Below, piece by piece: positions 24,729 to 33,144 of a stretch of 64,000 nucleotides of DNA. The stretch is from an uncultured Roseobacter sp. Lineage in GTDB: Bacteria > Pseudomonadota > Alphaproteobacteria > Rhodobacterales > Rhodobacteraceae. Position 1 is the stretch's first letter. Every line of letters begins with the position of its first letter. The position numbers and the translations under genes are program-made. The notes below the pieces were generated by a model. That model had not been told where the DNA came from. It worked only from the letters and a program-made list of their open reading frames with translations, and searched no databases. The stretch is from contig NZ_CANLKW010000001.1 of the NCBI RefSeq assembly GCF_947491795.1, positions 124,001-188,000 of the forward strand, written 5' to 3'.

Positions 24729-26007
24729 ACTTGATGAGGGAGAGCTTCTGGCTCTCCCTTACCTTTTTGAGTTCTGGGCCATGCCGCACCAGCTGCCGCC
24801 CGAAGGGGACTGGCGATCCTGGGTGATCATGGGCGGACGGGGTGCGGGTAAAACGCGCGCCGGTGCTGAATGGGTCCGGTCACAGGTGGAGGGCTCAAAA
24901 CCTCTCGATGAGGGGCGTGCGCGGCGCGTGGCCCTGGTGGGGGAGACCATTGATCAGGTACGCGAAGTGATGATTTTCGGCGACAGTGGCATTCTGGCCT
25001 GTTCGCCGCCCGACAGAACACCCGTCTGGGAGGCTGGCCGCAAACGGCTGGTCTGGCCGAACGGTGCCATTGCCACCGTCCATTCCGCGTTCGATCCCGA
25101 AGGATTGCGCGGACCACAGTTTGATGCGGCCTGGGTGGATGAGCTGGCCAAGTGGAAAAAGGCCGAGGACACCTGGGATATGCTGCAGTTTTCGCTGCGT
25201 CTGGGAGATCGTCCGCAGGTCTGTGTGACAACAACCCCGCGCAACGTGGGGGTTCTGAAAGAGCTGCTCAAGTCGCCCTCGACGGTTGTGACCCATGCCG
25301 CAACAGAGGCGAACGCCGCAAATCTCGCGGCCTCTTTTCTGGATGAGGTGCGGGCACGTTACGCAGGCACACGGCTGGGCCGTCAGGAACTGGACGGCGT
25401 GCTGCTGGAGGATGCCGAAGGCGCGCTCTGGACCACCGCAGGGATCGAGGCCGCCCGTGTCCGGGAGGCCCATGCGTTGGACAGGATTGTGGTGGCGCTG
25501 GATCCGTCCGTGACCGGGGGAAAAGCTTCGGACGAATGCGGGATCATTGTAGCAGGTGTTACGATGCAGGGGCCGCCGCAGAACTGGCGCGCGGTGGTTC
25601 TGGCCGATTGCACGGTGGCAGGTGCGAGCCCGGTGGGCTGGGCCAATGCCGCAATCGAGGCGATGGAGCAATACGGCGCAGACCGTCTGGTGGCCGAGGT
25701 TAACCAGGGCGGCCAGATGGTGGAGGAAGTGCTGCGCCAGGTGGATCCGCTGGTGCCTTACACGGCCGTGCATGCCAGCCGGGGCAAATCCGCCCGGGCC
25801 GAACCCATCGCGGCGCTGTATGAACAGGGGCGTGTGCGGCACATGCCCGGGCTCGGAGAGCTTGAGGATCAGATGTGCCGGATGACGGTCAAGGGATACG
25901 AGGGGCGCGGATCGCCTGACCGGGTGGATGCCCTGGTCTGGGCGCTGCACGCGCTGATGATTGAGCCGGTGGCCAAATGGCGGGCACCAAGGGTGCGTTC
26001 TCTGTAA
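24592..26007 (+). CDS. g2: GTA gene g2, large terminase (packaging ATPase/nuclease)
   Basis: The 471-residue protein has Walker A GGRGAGKT at 81-88, Walker B FDAAWVDE near 175-182, and C-terminal nuclease-type acidic motifs (VVALDPSVTGG, DRVDALVWAL). It drives headful packaging of host DNA into the GTA head. The frame begins with TTG at 24592, with GGAG eight bases upstream; ATG at 24637 is an alternative. Either way it starts inside g1. The conserved ELDEGELLALPYLFEFW region directly precedes the ATPase domain, as in other GTA terminases. Confidence 0.93.
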   Translation: MSNAEAKPPVLPAGAMPSTLKKHGLISGASWIGSAAHDVQQTFLNELDEGELLALPYLFEFWAMPHQLPPEGDWRSWVIMGGRGAGKTRAGAEWVRSQVEGSKPLDEGRARRVALVGETIDQVREVMIFGDSGILACSPPDRTPVWEAGRKRLVWPNGAIATVHSAFDPEGLRGPQFDAAWVDELAKWKKAEDTWDMLQFSLRLGDRPQVCVTTTPRNVGVLKELLKSPSTVVTHAATEANAANLAASFLDEVRARYAGTRLGRQELDGVLLEDAEGALWTTAGIEAARVREAHALDRIVVALDPSVTGGKASDECGIIVAGVTMQGPPQNWRAVVLADCTVAGASPVGWANAAIEAMEQYGADRLVAEVNQGGQMVEEVLRQVDPLVPYTAVHASRGKSARAEPIAALYEQGRVRHMPGLGELEDQMCRMTVKGYEGRGSPDRVDALVWALHALMIEPVAKWRAPRVRSL

Positions 26008-26120
26008 AACCGGCGACACGAGATTTTCTGAACATCGATGCAGTGGCGGCCCGTGTGAGCGGGCTGTGAAGTCGTGCGCGCTGTCCGCGCTGCACGGGAA
26101 CACTTTTGAGGAGCGACACA

Positions 26121-27299
26121 ATGGTTTTTGACTTTCTGAAGCGAACCGGACAGGCGGAGGTGCCCGAGCAGAAGGCCAGCGCCACGGGTCCGGTTGTGGC
26201 CTGGCAGAGTTCGGGCCGCGTTGCCTGGAGCCCGCGCGATGCGGTGTCGCTGACACGGACCGGCTTTTCCGGCAACCCGGTGGGGTTCCGATCGGTCAAG
26301 CTGATTGCGGAGGCAGCGGCTGCCCTGCCGCTGGTGCTGCAGGACGCGGATCAGCGCTATGAGACACACCCGCTGATGACGCTGGTATCCCAGCCCAACC
26401 CCATGCAGGGCCGTGCCGAACTGCTTGAGGCGCTCTATGCCCAGTTGCTGCTGACCGGGAACGGTTATGTAGAGGCGGTGGCCGGCGATGCGGGCGCGCC
26501 GGTGGAGCTGCATATTCTGCGCTCTGACCGGATGAGCGTGGTGCCGGGTGCCGATGGCTGGCCTGTGGCCTATGAATATGCCGTGGGCGGGCGCAAACAC
26601 CGGTTTGATGCCTCGGGAGATGTGCAGCCCGTCTGTCATATCCGCAGCTTTCATCCGCAGGATGATCACTATGGGTTCAGCCCGATGCAGGCGGCGGCCA
26701 TGGCGGTGGACGTGCACAATTCTGCCAGCCGCTGGTCTAAGGCGCTGCTCGACAATGCTGCGCGCCCGTCGGGTGCGATTGTTTACAAGGGCGCCGAGGG
26801 GCAGGGCGCGATGGGAAATGACCAGTATGAACGGCTGGTCTCGGAGATGGAGAGCCATCATCAGGGCGCGCGCAATGCGGGCCGCCCGATGCTGCTGGAA
26901 GGCGGGCTCGACTGGAAACCGATGGGGTTCTCGCCCTCGGACATGGAATTCCAGAAGACAAAGGAATCCGCAGCACGCGAAATCGCGCTGGCCTTTGGAG
27001 TGCCGCCGATGCTGCTGGGGATACAGGGGGATGCCACCTATGCCAATTACCAGGAAGCGCACCGTGCATTCTATCGCCTGACGGTTCTGCCGCTGGCGAC
27101 CCGGGTGACGGCCACGCTGGCACACTGGATCGCGGGCTATACCGGCGAGCCGCTGATCCTCAAACCCGATCTGGACCAGGTGCCTGCGCTGGCCGCTGAG
27201 CGGGATGCTCAGTGGAGCCGTGTCGCGGGGGCAGATTTTCTGACCCAGGCCGAAAAACGCGCATTGCTGGGTCTGCCTGCCATCAGCGCAGAGGAGTGA
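26121..27299 (+). CDS. g3: GTA gene g3, portal protein
   Basis: The 392-residue protein is an HK97-type portal. It shows VGFRSVKLIAEAAAALPL, HPLMTLVSQPNPMQGRAELLEALYAQLLLTGNGYVE, and later the helical AREIALAFGVPPMLLGIQGDATYANYQEAHRAF. Twelve copies form the channel for DNA entry and exit at one head vertex. The ATG is placed nine bases after GAGGAG; an upstream TTG at 26106 is less likely. It follows g2 by about 110 bases. Confidence 0.93.
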   Translation: MVFDFLKRTGQAEVPEQKASATGPVVAWQSSGRVAWSPRDAVSLTRTGFSGNPVGFRSVKLIAEAAAALPLVLQDADQRYETHPLMTLVSQPNPMQGRAELLEALYAQLLLTGNGYVEAVAGDAGAPVELHILRSDRMSVVPGADGWPVAYEYAVGGRKHRFDASGDVQPVCHIRSFHPQDDHYGFSPMQAAAMAVDVHNSASRWSKALLDNAARPSGAIVYKGAEGQGAMGNDQYERLVSEMESHHQGARNAGRPMLLEGGLDWKPMGFSPSDMEFQKTKESAAREIALAFGVPPMLLGIQGDATYANYQEAHRAFYRLTVLPLATRVTATLAHWIAGYTGEPLILKPDLDQVPALAAERDAQWSRVAGADFLTQAEKRALLGLPAISAEE

Positions 27300-27305
27300 T
27301 CCGTT

Positions 27306-27512
27306 ATGGACAAATTTGAGTGCGCACCCGGGCTGCGCCTGCAGGCGCATGAGCGCGTGTCGGAGATCCAGCACGCGAACCTGGCCCGCCGCCTGGACCG
27401 GATCGAAGAAATGATGGAGCGGCTGGAAAAGCGGCTCTGGCTGACCGTTTACGGGATTGTGGCGATGATTCTGGGGCAGGGACTGCAATCGCTGCTGGCC
27501 GCTGCACCCTGA
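27306..27512 (+). CDS. g3.5: GTA gene g3.5, small membrane protein
   Basis: The 68-residue protein has an amphipathic, charged helix (EIQHANLARRLDRIEEMMERLEKRLW) followed by one membrane helix (LTVYGIVAMILGQGLQSLLAA). It lies six bases after g3, where R. capsulatus has orfg3.5. Its role in the particle is not known; the coiled coil plus anchor is reminiscent of phage holin-like or scaffold proteins, but that is only a resemblance. Confidence 0.8.
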   Translation: MDKFECAPGLRLQAHERVSEIQHANLARRLDRIEEMMERLEKRLWLTVYGIVAMILGQGLQSLLAAAP

Positions 27513-27557
27513 TGGTGCCTGCGGTGAAATCTCATCTGACATTCAAGGAGACAGGTC

Positions 27558-28115
27558 ATGGAATATGACACAGGGCTCGAACACAAGTTTGCGCGGTTCG
27601 GCGATGCCGTCGCGGTGCAGGACGGCCATATTATCAGCGGTTATGCCAGCCTTTTCGGCGCAGTGGATCAGGGCAATGACGTGGTCGCACCCGGGGCCTA
27701 CAAGGCGTCGCTGGCCACGCTGTCCGCAGGGGGGCGCACGGTCAAAATGCTCTGGCAGCATGATCCCGCGCAGCCCATTGGTATCTGGGACGAGGTCCGC
27801 GAGGACGCAAAGGGCCTTTGGGTCAGCGGACGGCTGCTGGACAGCGTCGAGAAGGGGCGCGAGGCCCGCGCGCTGATCGAAGCAGGCGCCATCGATGGTC
27901 TGTCCATCGGGTACCGCACCCGCAAAGCCACAAAGAATTCCGGAGGCCAGCGCCTCCTGACCGAACTGGAGCTGTGGGAGGTGTCGCTTGTGACCTTCCC
28001 GATGCTGCCCAGTGCGCGCGTTGCCGCCAAATCGGATGAGACCGGTCTGGACGCATCGTTGCGTGACATGGCCGCCGCCTTTGAAGGTGCGCGCGCTGAT
28101 CTGGCGCGCCGCTGA
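27558..28115 (+). CDS. g4: GTA gene g4, prohead protease
   Basis: The 185-residue protein belongs to the HK97 prohead protease family. It shows ISGYASLFGAVDQGNDVVAPGAY, VKMLWQHDPAQPIGIWDEV with the catalytic His, and DGLSIGYRTRK with the catalytic Ser, then ELELWEVSLVTFPMLPSARV. It trims the N-terminal scaffold part of the capsid protein during head maturation. AAGGAGA precedes the ATG. Confidence 0.93.
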   Translation: MEYDTGLEHKFARFGDAVAVQDGHIISGYASLFGAVDQGNDVVAPGAYKASLATLSAGGRTVKMLWQHDPAQPIGIWDEVREDAKGLWVSGRLLDSVEKGREARALIEAGAIDGLSIGYRTRKATKNSGGQRLLTELELWEVSLVTFPMLPSARVAAKSDETGLDASLRDMAAAFEGARADLARR

Positions 28116-28180
28116 CGCGCACCTGTTGTAAGGGCCACGCCCCGTGCGTGGCCGCAAACACCACATTGAGGAAACTGCGA

Positions 28181-29359
28181 ATGAGCAAGACCGAAGCAAA
28201 GGCGGCGGGTGGGACGGGTTTGTCCCCCGCTGAGGACGTCAGACAGGCCGTAACCGGCTTTGTGACTGATTTCAAGACCTTCCAAGACGAAATTGAATCC
28301 AAACTTCAACAAACAGAAGAGCGATTGATCATGCTGGACCGTAAAACACACACTCCCCAACGCACACCTCTCGGAGGTGCTGTTGATGCCGGCGCGCCGC
28401 ATCAGAAGGCCTTTAACGACTACCTGCGCTCAGGTGATGACGATGGGCTGCGGGGCCTGGAGATGGATGTGAAATCCATGTCTACAGCCCTCAATTCGGA
28501 TGGCGGTTTCCTGGTGGATCCGCAGACCTCCGAGACGGTGAAATCGGTGCTGAAATCCAACGCATCCATCCGTTCCGTGGCCTCGGTCGTCAATGTCGAG
28601 GCGACCTCTTATGACGTGCTGGTCGATCATACCGACCTTGGCGCGGGCTGGGCGACAGAGACCGCGGACACCACGGAAACTGGTACGCCGCAGTTTGATC
28701 GCGTGGTCATTCCGCTGCATGAGCTGAGCGCGCTGCCCAAAGCGTCCCAGCGCCTGCTGGATGACGTTGCCTTCGACATCGAAAGCTGGCTGGCCGAGCG
28801 CATTGCGGATAAGTTCGCCCGCGCTGAGGCAGCGGCTTTTGTAAATGGTGACGGTGTCGACAAGCCGCGTGGCTTTCTGAACCACACCAGTGTGGACAAC
28901 GATATCTGGACCTGGGGCAACATCGGTTATGTGCCAACGGGCGCAGATGCCAGTGTCACCGCCGATGCGATCATTGATCTGGTCTATGCGCTGGGCGCCC
29001 GGTACCGGGCCAATGCGACCTTTGTGATGAACTCCAAGACGGCAGGTCTGATCCGCAAACTCAAGGACAATGATGGTCGTTTCCTCTGGGCGGACGGGCT
29101 GTCTGCCAGTGAGCCTGCACGCCTGCTGGGCTATCCCGTTCTGATCGCCGAGGACATGCCGGATGCTGCAACGGGTGCGGATGCCATCGCCTTTGGTGAC
29201 TTTTCCGCCGGATACACCATCGCCGAACGTCCTGATCTGCGGGTTCTGCGCGATCCCTTCAGTGCAAAACCCAATGTTCTCTTTTACGCCACGAAACGCG
29301 TGGGCGGCGATGTGAGCGACTTTGCCGCGATCAAGCTGCTGAAATTCGCCACCTCCTGA
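28181..29359 (+). CDS. g5: GTA gene g5, major capsid protein
   Basis: The 392-residue HK97-fold protein has an N-terminal scaffold segment of about 100 residues with a long helix (VTDFKTFQDEIESKLQQTEERLIML) that the protease should remove. The shell domain begins near MSTALNSDGGFLVDPQTS. Other typical parts are VDHTDLGAGWATE, ELSALPKASQRLLDD and RADKFARAEAAAFVNGDG-like sequence. It forms the head shell. GAGG ten bases before this ATG supports the start; an in-frame ATG-like codon at 28148 does not have one. Confidence 0.95.
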   Translation: MSKTEAKAAGGTGLSPAEDVRQAVTGFVTDFKTFQDEIESKLQQTEERLIMLDRKTHTPQRTPLGGAVDAGAPHQKAFNDYLRSGDDDGLRGLEMDVKSMSTALNSDGGFLVDPQTSETVKSVLKSNASIRSVASVVNVEATSYDVLVDHTDLGAGWATETADTTETGTPQFDRVVIPLHELSALPKASQRLLDDVAFDIESWLAERIADKFARAEAAAFVNGDGVDKPRGFLNHTSVDNDIWTWGNIGYVPTGADASVTADAIIDLVYALGARYRANATFVMNSKTAGLIRKLKDNDGRFLWADGLSASEPARLLGYPVLIAEDMPDAATGADAIAFGDFSAGYTIAERPDLRVLRDPFSAKPNVLFYATKRVGGDVSDFAAIKLLKFATS

Positions 29360-29428
29360 ACAGTTGAGTGACGATACCGGCGCGCGGACTTTGGTCCGGG
29401 CACCGGGCCGGGTGCGTACCGGCAGGTC

Positions 29429-29468
29429 CCGTGTTGTCTAGCTGCTCCCCTCCGACCGAGCAACACGG
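29429..29468 (+). promoter_or_regulatory. Stem-loop between g5 and g6
   Basis: CCGTGTTG (29429-29436) pairs with CAACACGG (29461-29468) around a 24-base pyrimidine-rich loop. No T run follows. It lies in the only sizeable gap between g5 and the tail genes (163 bases) and could stabilise capsid mRNA or be processed. Confidence 0.4.
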
Positions 29469-29522
29469 ATTGGTATGCACCCGGTTTCTGAGGCGGGGGA
29501 GCAGGAAATTTGGAGAATTTCG

Positions 29523-30122
29523 ATGATGTTGATCGAAGAGACGACAGTGCCTGATGGCACACTGCCGGTCGAAGACTTCAAGGCGCATCTGCGACTGGGT
29601 ACGGGCTTCGGTCAGGACACCGCGCAGGACGAGGTGCTGGCCGGTTTCCTGCGGGCTGCAATCGGAGCGGTTGAGGCACGGACCGGCAAGGTTCTTATCA
29701 CCCGCAGTTTTGGCTGGAGCCTGTCTTCGTGGCGGAACCATGATGCGCAGGGCCTGCCACTGGCACCGGTAATGGCCATTAACGGCGTGACAATTGTAGC
29801 CAGAGACGGGAGCGAGACAATTGCACCGTCCGAGACCTATTGGCTTGAGCGCGACAGCCAGCGCCCCCGGTTGCGGGCCACAGGCAGCTCGCTGCCTGCG
29901 ATCCCGGAGAACGGCTCGGTGACGATCCGGTTTGAAGCGGGTTTCGGCCCGGTCTGGGAGGTCGTGCCGCCGGATCTGCGTCAGGCCGTCATGCTGCTGG
30001 CGGCGCACTACTATGAATACCGCAACGAAACATCGCTCAGCGACGGTTGCATGCCCTTTGGTGTGACAAGTCTGATTGAGCGTTACCGCATCATGCGGAT
30101 CGGTGCCGGAGGTCTGCGATGA
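29523..30122 (+). CDS. g6: GTA gene g6, head-tail connector (adaptor)
   Basis: The 199-residue protein resembles phage gp6-like connectors: LPVEDFKAHLRLGTG, DEVLAGFLRAAIGAVEARTGKVL and VPPDLRQAVMLLAAHYYEYRNE. In the R. capsulatus particle this gene product is the adaptor ring below the portal. GGAG eight bases upstream favours the first of two adjacent ATGs. Its stop overlaps g7 by four bases, starting a tightly packed run of tail genes. Confidence 0.88.
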   Translation: MMLIEETTVPDGTLPVEDFKAHLRLGTGFGQDTAQDEVLAGFLRAAIGAVEARTGKVLITRSFGWSLSSWRNHDAQGLPLAPVMAINGVTIVARDGSETIAPSETYWLERDSQRPRLRATGSSLPAIPENGSVTIRFEAGFGPVWEVVPPDLRQAVMLLAAHYYEYRNETSLSDGCMPFGVTSLIERYRIMRIGAGGLR

Positions 30123-30457
30123 GCACGCCGCGACTGAACCGACGCCTTGAGCTTGATGAGCCTCTGCGCGTGCCCGACGGGGCGGGCGGCTATGTAACCC
30201 AGTGGCAGGTGCTGGGCACACTCTGGGCTCAGGTCACCGCCCGCACGGGGCGGGAAACGGCCCAGTCCGGCGCGCCGATTTCGGCCATGAGTTACCGGAT
30301 CATTGTGCGCGGTGCGCCGTTCGGGACGCCGGAACGTCCACGCCCGGAACAGCGGTTTCGGGATGGCCAGCGCCTTTTCGTCATCCAGGCGGTGGCCGAG
30401 GAAGACCCGGATGGCCGTTACATCACCTGCTTTGCAACCGAGGAGACAGCGGTATGA
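30119..30457 (+). CDS. g7: GTA gene g7, head closure (stopper) protein
   Basis: The 112-residue protein has the pattern of phage head-closure proteins: RRLELDEPLRVPDGAGGYVTQWQVLGTLWAQV, then RYITCFATE at the end. It closes the head after packaging and joins it to the tail. It overlaps g6 and g8 by four bases on each side. Confidence 0.85.
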   Translation: MSTPRLNRRLELDEPLRVPDGAGGYVTQWQVLGTLWAQVTARTGRETAQSGAPISAMSYRIIVRGAPFGTPERPRPEQRFRDGQRLFVIQAVAEEDPDGRYITCFATEETAV

Positions 30458-30864
30458 GCTACGCCATGTCGGGCGCGCTGCAGGCCGCCATTTACGACGC
30501 GCTCACAACTGACGCGGCTCTTGCCGCGCTGGTGGGTTCGGACATTTATGATGCGGTGCCTGCAGGCAACGTGCCGGAAACCTGGGTCAGCCTGGGGCGC
30601 GAGCGTGTTCGCGACGCATCCGACCAGACCGGAGCCGGCGCGCTGCATACGGTCGAGATTTCCATCATAACAACGCAGCCGGGATTTGCCGGCGCAAAAG
30701 CTGTCGCCGGTGCTGTGTCAGATGTGCTGCATGACGCGGATCTGACCCTGTCACGCGGCCATCTTGTTTTCCTGCGGTTTGAGCGCGCGCAGGCGCGGAA
30801 AATCGACAACAACGCCGGGCGCGAGATTTTGCTGCGGTTCCGCGCACGCGTCGCGGACGCATAA
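30454..30864 (+). CDS. g8: GTA gene g8, tail terminator (DUF3168)
   Basis: The 136-residue protein has the DUF3168 layout: SGALQAAIYDALTTDAALAALVGSDIYDAVP, then a beta-rich central part and LRFERAQARKID near the end. In GTA particles this ring caps the tail tube. The ATG overlapping the g7 stop (ATGA) is chosen; the longer frame from 30202 lies inside g7. Confidence 0.87.
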   Translation: MSYAMSGALQAAIYDALTTDAALAALVGSDIYDAVPAGNVPETWVSLGRERVRDASDQTGAGALHTVEISIITTQPGFAGAKAVAGAVSDVLHDADLTLSRGHLVFLRFERAQARKIDNNAGREILLRFRARVADA

Positions 30865-30892
30865 CCTTTCAAAACATACGAGGAGAGAACCC

Positions 30893-31306
30893 ATGGGGGC
30901 TCAGAACGGAAAAGACCTGCTTATCAAGGTCGACATGGACAATGCAGGTCTGTTTACCACGCTGGCGGGACTGCGCGCGACACGCGTGAGTTTCAATGCG
31001 GAAACCATTGACGTCACAAGCCTGGAAAGTCAGGGCGGCTGGCGGGAGCTTTTGTCGGGCGCAGGTGTGCGGTCGGTCTCCATCAGCGGCTCCGGTGTCT
31101 TTCGCGACGCTGCGACAGACGAACGTGCACGCCAGTTGTTTTTTGATGGTGAAGCCCCCGCGTTTCAGGTGGTTATTCCGGATTTTGGCATCGTTGAGGG
31201 GCCGTTTCAGGTTACGTCGATCGAATACGGCGGCAGCCACAACGGTGAAGCGACATATGAGTTGTCGCTGGCCAGTGCCGGCACACTCTCCTTTACGACA
31301 ATCTGA
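30893..31306 (+). CDS. g9: GTA gene g9, tail tube protein
   Basis: The 137-residue protein matches phage major tail (TP901-1 type) proteins: GKDLLIKVD, ETIDVTSLESQGGWRELLSGAGVRSVSISGSGVF, and FQVTSIEYGGSHNGEATYELSLASAGTLSF. Stacked rings of it form the tail tube through which DNA passes. GAGGAGAG lies a few bases before the ATG, the strongest ribosome site in this part of the cluster, fitting a high-copy product. Confidence 0.9.
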   Translation: MGAQNGKDLLIKVDMDNAGLFTTLAGLRATRVSFNAETIDVTSLESQGGWRELLSGAGVRSVSISGSGVFRDAATDERARQLFFDGEAPAFQVVIPDFGIVEGPFQVTSIEYGGSHNGEATYELSLASAGTLSFTTI

Positions 31307-31308
31307 TC

Positions 31309-31626
31309 ATGGCAAATCCCTGGAGGGGTGATGTGGCCCTGATGATCAACGGCCAGCCACAGACCATGCGGTTGACCCTGGGTGCGCTCGCGGAGCTGGA
31401 AGACAACCTTGAAGCGGGTTCGCTTGTTGAGCTCGTACAGCGGTTTGAGAGCAGTCAGTTCACCAGTCGGGATGTTCTGGCTTTGCTGGCCGCCGGGCTG
31501 GCAGGTGGCCGGTGTGATCTGCCTGCGGATGAATTGGAGCACGCGCAGATCGAAGGCGGACCGATGGCCGCTGCGCGCGCGGCAGCAGAGTTGCTGGCGC
31601 GGGCTTTTGTGGTGCCCGGCGCATGA
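31309..31626 (+). CDS. g10: GTA gene g10, tail assembly chaperone-type protein
   Basis: The 105-residue protein has a short beta start (WRGDVALMINGQPQTMRLTLGALAELEDNL) and helical remainder (SLVELVQRFESSQFTSRDVLALLAAGLAG). It occupies the place of tail assembly chaperones, between tube and tape measure, which in phages are not part of the mature particle. It overlaps the next gene by four bases. Confidence 0.85.
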   Translation: MANPWRGDVALMINGQPQTMRLTLGALAELEDNLEAGSLVELVQRFESSQFTSRDVLALLAAGLAGGRCDLPADELEHAQIEGGPMAAARAAAELLARAFVVPGA

Positions 31627-31835
31627 GCCAAGGGCTCGACTGGCCCGCACTGTTGCGTGCAGGCGTGCGCGGGCTTGGCCTGAGACCAGAGGAATTCTGG
31701 CAGCTGACACCGGCAGAGCTGCAACTGCTGCTGGGCGATCCCGGATCTTCCGGCCCGTTGCTGAGCAGTGGGCTTGAGGCACTGATGGATGCCTGGCCGG
31801 ACGAACAGAAAAAGGACGTGAACGATGACGGATGA
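31623..31835 (+). CDS. g10.1: GTA gene g10.1, small tail assembly chaperone
   Basis: The 70-residue protein contains RAGVRGLGLRPEEFWQLTPAELQLLLG, characteristic of the small phage tail assembly chaperone family (PF09550-like). It overlaps g10 at the start (ATGA) and g11 at the end by 11 bases. In phages this gene is often made by frameshift from the preceding one; here it has its own ATG. Confidence 0.85.
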   Translation: MSQGLDWPALLRAGVRGLGLRPEEFWQLTPAELQLLLGDPGSSGPLLSSGLEALMDAWPDEQKKDVNDDG

Positions 31836-32487
31836 ACGTGGCTTTGATGATCTGGAAGCCCGCGCGGACGGATTGAACGAAACGCTGGGTCAGACCAGTT
31901 CGCTGATGTACGGCTTTGATGCAGAGCTGCAGCGCATGAAAGCTTCGCTGCAGGCAACGGGACGGGATGTTGCCATCCTCGAACGCAGCCTGAGCCGGGG
32001 TCTGAAAAGTGCCTTTGATGGTGTGATTTTCGACGGCATGAACCTGTCGGATGCGCTGAACACGGTTGCAAACAGCATGATCAATGCGACCTACAACGCG
32101 GCGATCAAGCCGGTCACAAATCAACTGGGAGGCCTGCTGGCCAGCGGCGTTGGCGGCCTGGTGGACAATATTCTGCCTTTCGCTGACGGTGCGCCGTTCA
32201 GTCAGGGACGTGTCATGCCCTTTGCCACAGGGGGTATCGTCAGTGGCGCAACACCCTTTGGGATGCGTGGTGGCATGGGGGTGATGGGCGAGGCCGGCCC
32301 GGAGGCCATCATGCCGCTTGCGCGGGGGCCTGACGGCAAGCTGGGTGTGCGGGGCGCTGCCGGGGGCGGTGGCAACACCATCGTTATGAACATCAGCACA
32401 CCGGATGTGCAGGGTTTTCAGCGCAGCCAGGGGCAGATCGCTGCCCAGATGACCCGCGCGCTCAGCCGTGGGCAACGCAACCGATAA
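31825..32487 (+). CDS. g11: GTA gene g11, short tape measure protein
   Basis: The 220-residue protein has an N-terminal helical part (FDDLEARADGLNETL, ELQRMKASLQATGRDVAILERSL), a hydrophobic middle (LGGLLASGVGGLVDNILPFADG) and a Gly-rich end (FATGGIVSGATPFGMRGG..GEAGPEAIMPL) typical of tape measure C-termini. Tape measure length sets tail length, so 220 residues imply a short tail as in R. capsulatus GTA. It overlaps g10.1 by 11 bases. Confidence 0.88.
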   Translation: MTDERGFDDLEARADGLNETLGQTSSLMYGFDAELQRMKASLQATGRDVAILERSLSRGLKSAFDGVIFDGMNLSDALNTVANSMINATYNAAIKPVTNQLGGLLASGVGGLVDNILPFADGAPFSQGRVMPFATGGIVSGATPFGMRGGMGVMGEAGPEAIMPLARGPDGKLGVRGAAGGGGNTIVMNISTPDVQGFQRSQGQIAAQMTRALSRGQRNR

Positions 32488-32508
32488 TTCAAAGAGGGGA
32501 GCAGACCC

Positions 32509-33144
32509 ATGCAGTTTCATGAAGTCAGATTTCCGGTCACGCTTAGCTTTGGTTCCGTCGGTGGTCCGGAGCGGCGTACCGACGTGGTCACCATCAGCAA
32601 CGGGTTCGAGGAGCGCAACGCGCCCTGGGCACATTCGCGCAGGCGCTACGATGCGGGTGTGGGAATGCGGTCGCTTGATGATGTCGAGACCATGATTGCC
32701 TTTTTCGAGGCGCGTTTCGGACAGCTCTACGGGTTTCGCTGGAAAGACTGGTCCGATTACCGGTCCCGCAAACCGTCTGAGACTATCACGGCGATGGATC
32801 AGGAGATTGGCACGGGCGATGGTGCGGCAACTGATTTTGCTCTCGCAAAAACATACCGTTCCGGCGCGCACAGCTACACGCGGCCCATCGTGAAACCGGT
32901 TGCCGGAACAGTCAGAGTGGCGGTCGCGGGCGTCGGGCTCACCGAAGGAACAGATTTTACGGTTGATGCAACAACAGGAACGGTCACCTGCACCACGGCA
33001 CCGGCGGTTGGAGATACGGTGACTGCAGGGTTTGAATTTGATGTGCCTGTCCGTTTTGACACGGACAGCATTCTGACAAGTGTGGCGAGTTTTCAGGCCG
33101 GAGAAGTGCCCAACGTACCCATTGTGGAGGTACGGATCCGATGA
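32509..33144 (+). CDS. g12: GTA gene g12, distal tail protein (DUF2460)
   Basis: The 211-residue protein starts MQFHEVRFP and continues GGPERRTDVVTISNGFEERNAPWAHSRRRYDAG, the DUF2460 signature, then FFEARFGQLYGFRWKDWSDY. It forms the ring between tube and baseplate. GAGGGGAGC precedes the ATG, and the end overlaps g13 by four bases. Confidence 0.92.
   Translation: MQFHEVRFPVTLSFGSVGGPERRTDVVTISNGFEERNAPWAHSRRRYDAGVGMRSLDDVETMIAFFEARFGQLYGFRWKDWSDYRSRKPSETITAMDQEIGTGDGAATDFALAKTYRSGAHSYTRPIVKPVAGTVRVAVAGVGLTEGTDFTVDATTGTVTCTTAPAVGDTVTAGFEFDVPVRFDTDSILTSVASFQAGEVPNVPIVEVRIR

Noticed and set aside
25869..27542. 557-codon minus-strand frame across GTA g2 and g3
   Set aside because: It is antisense to terminase and portal genes with unmistakable motifs.
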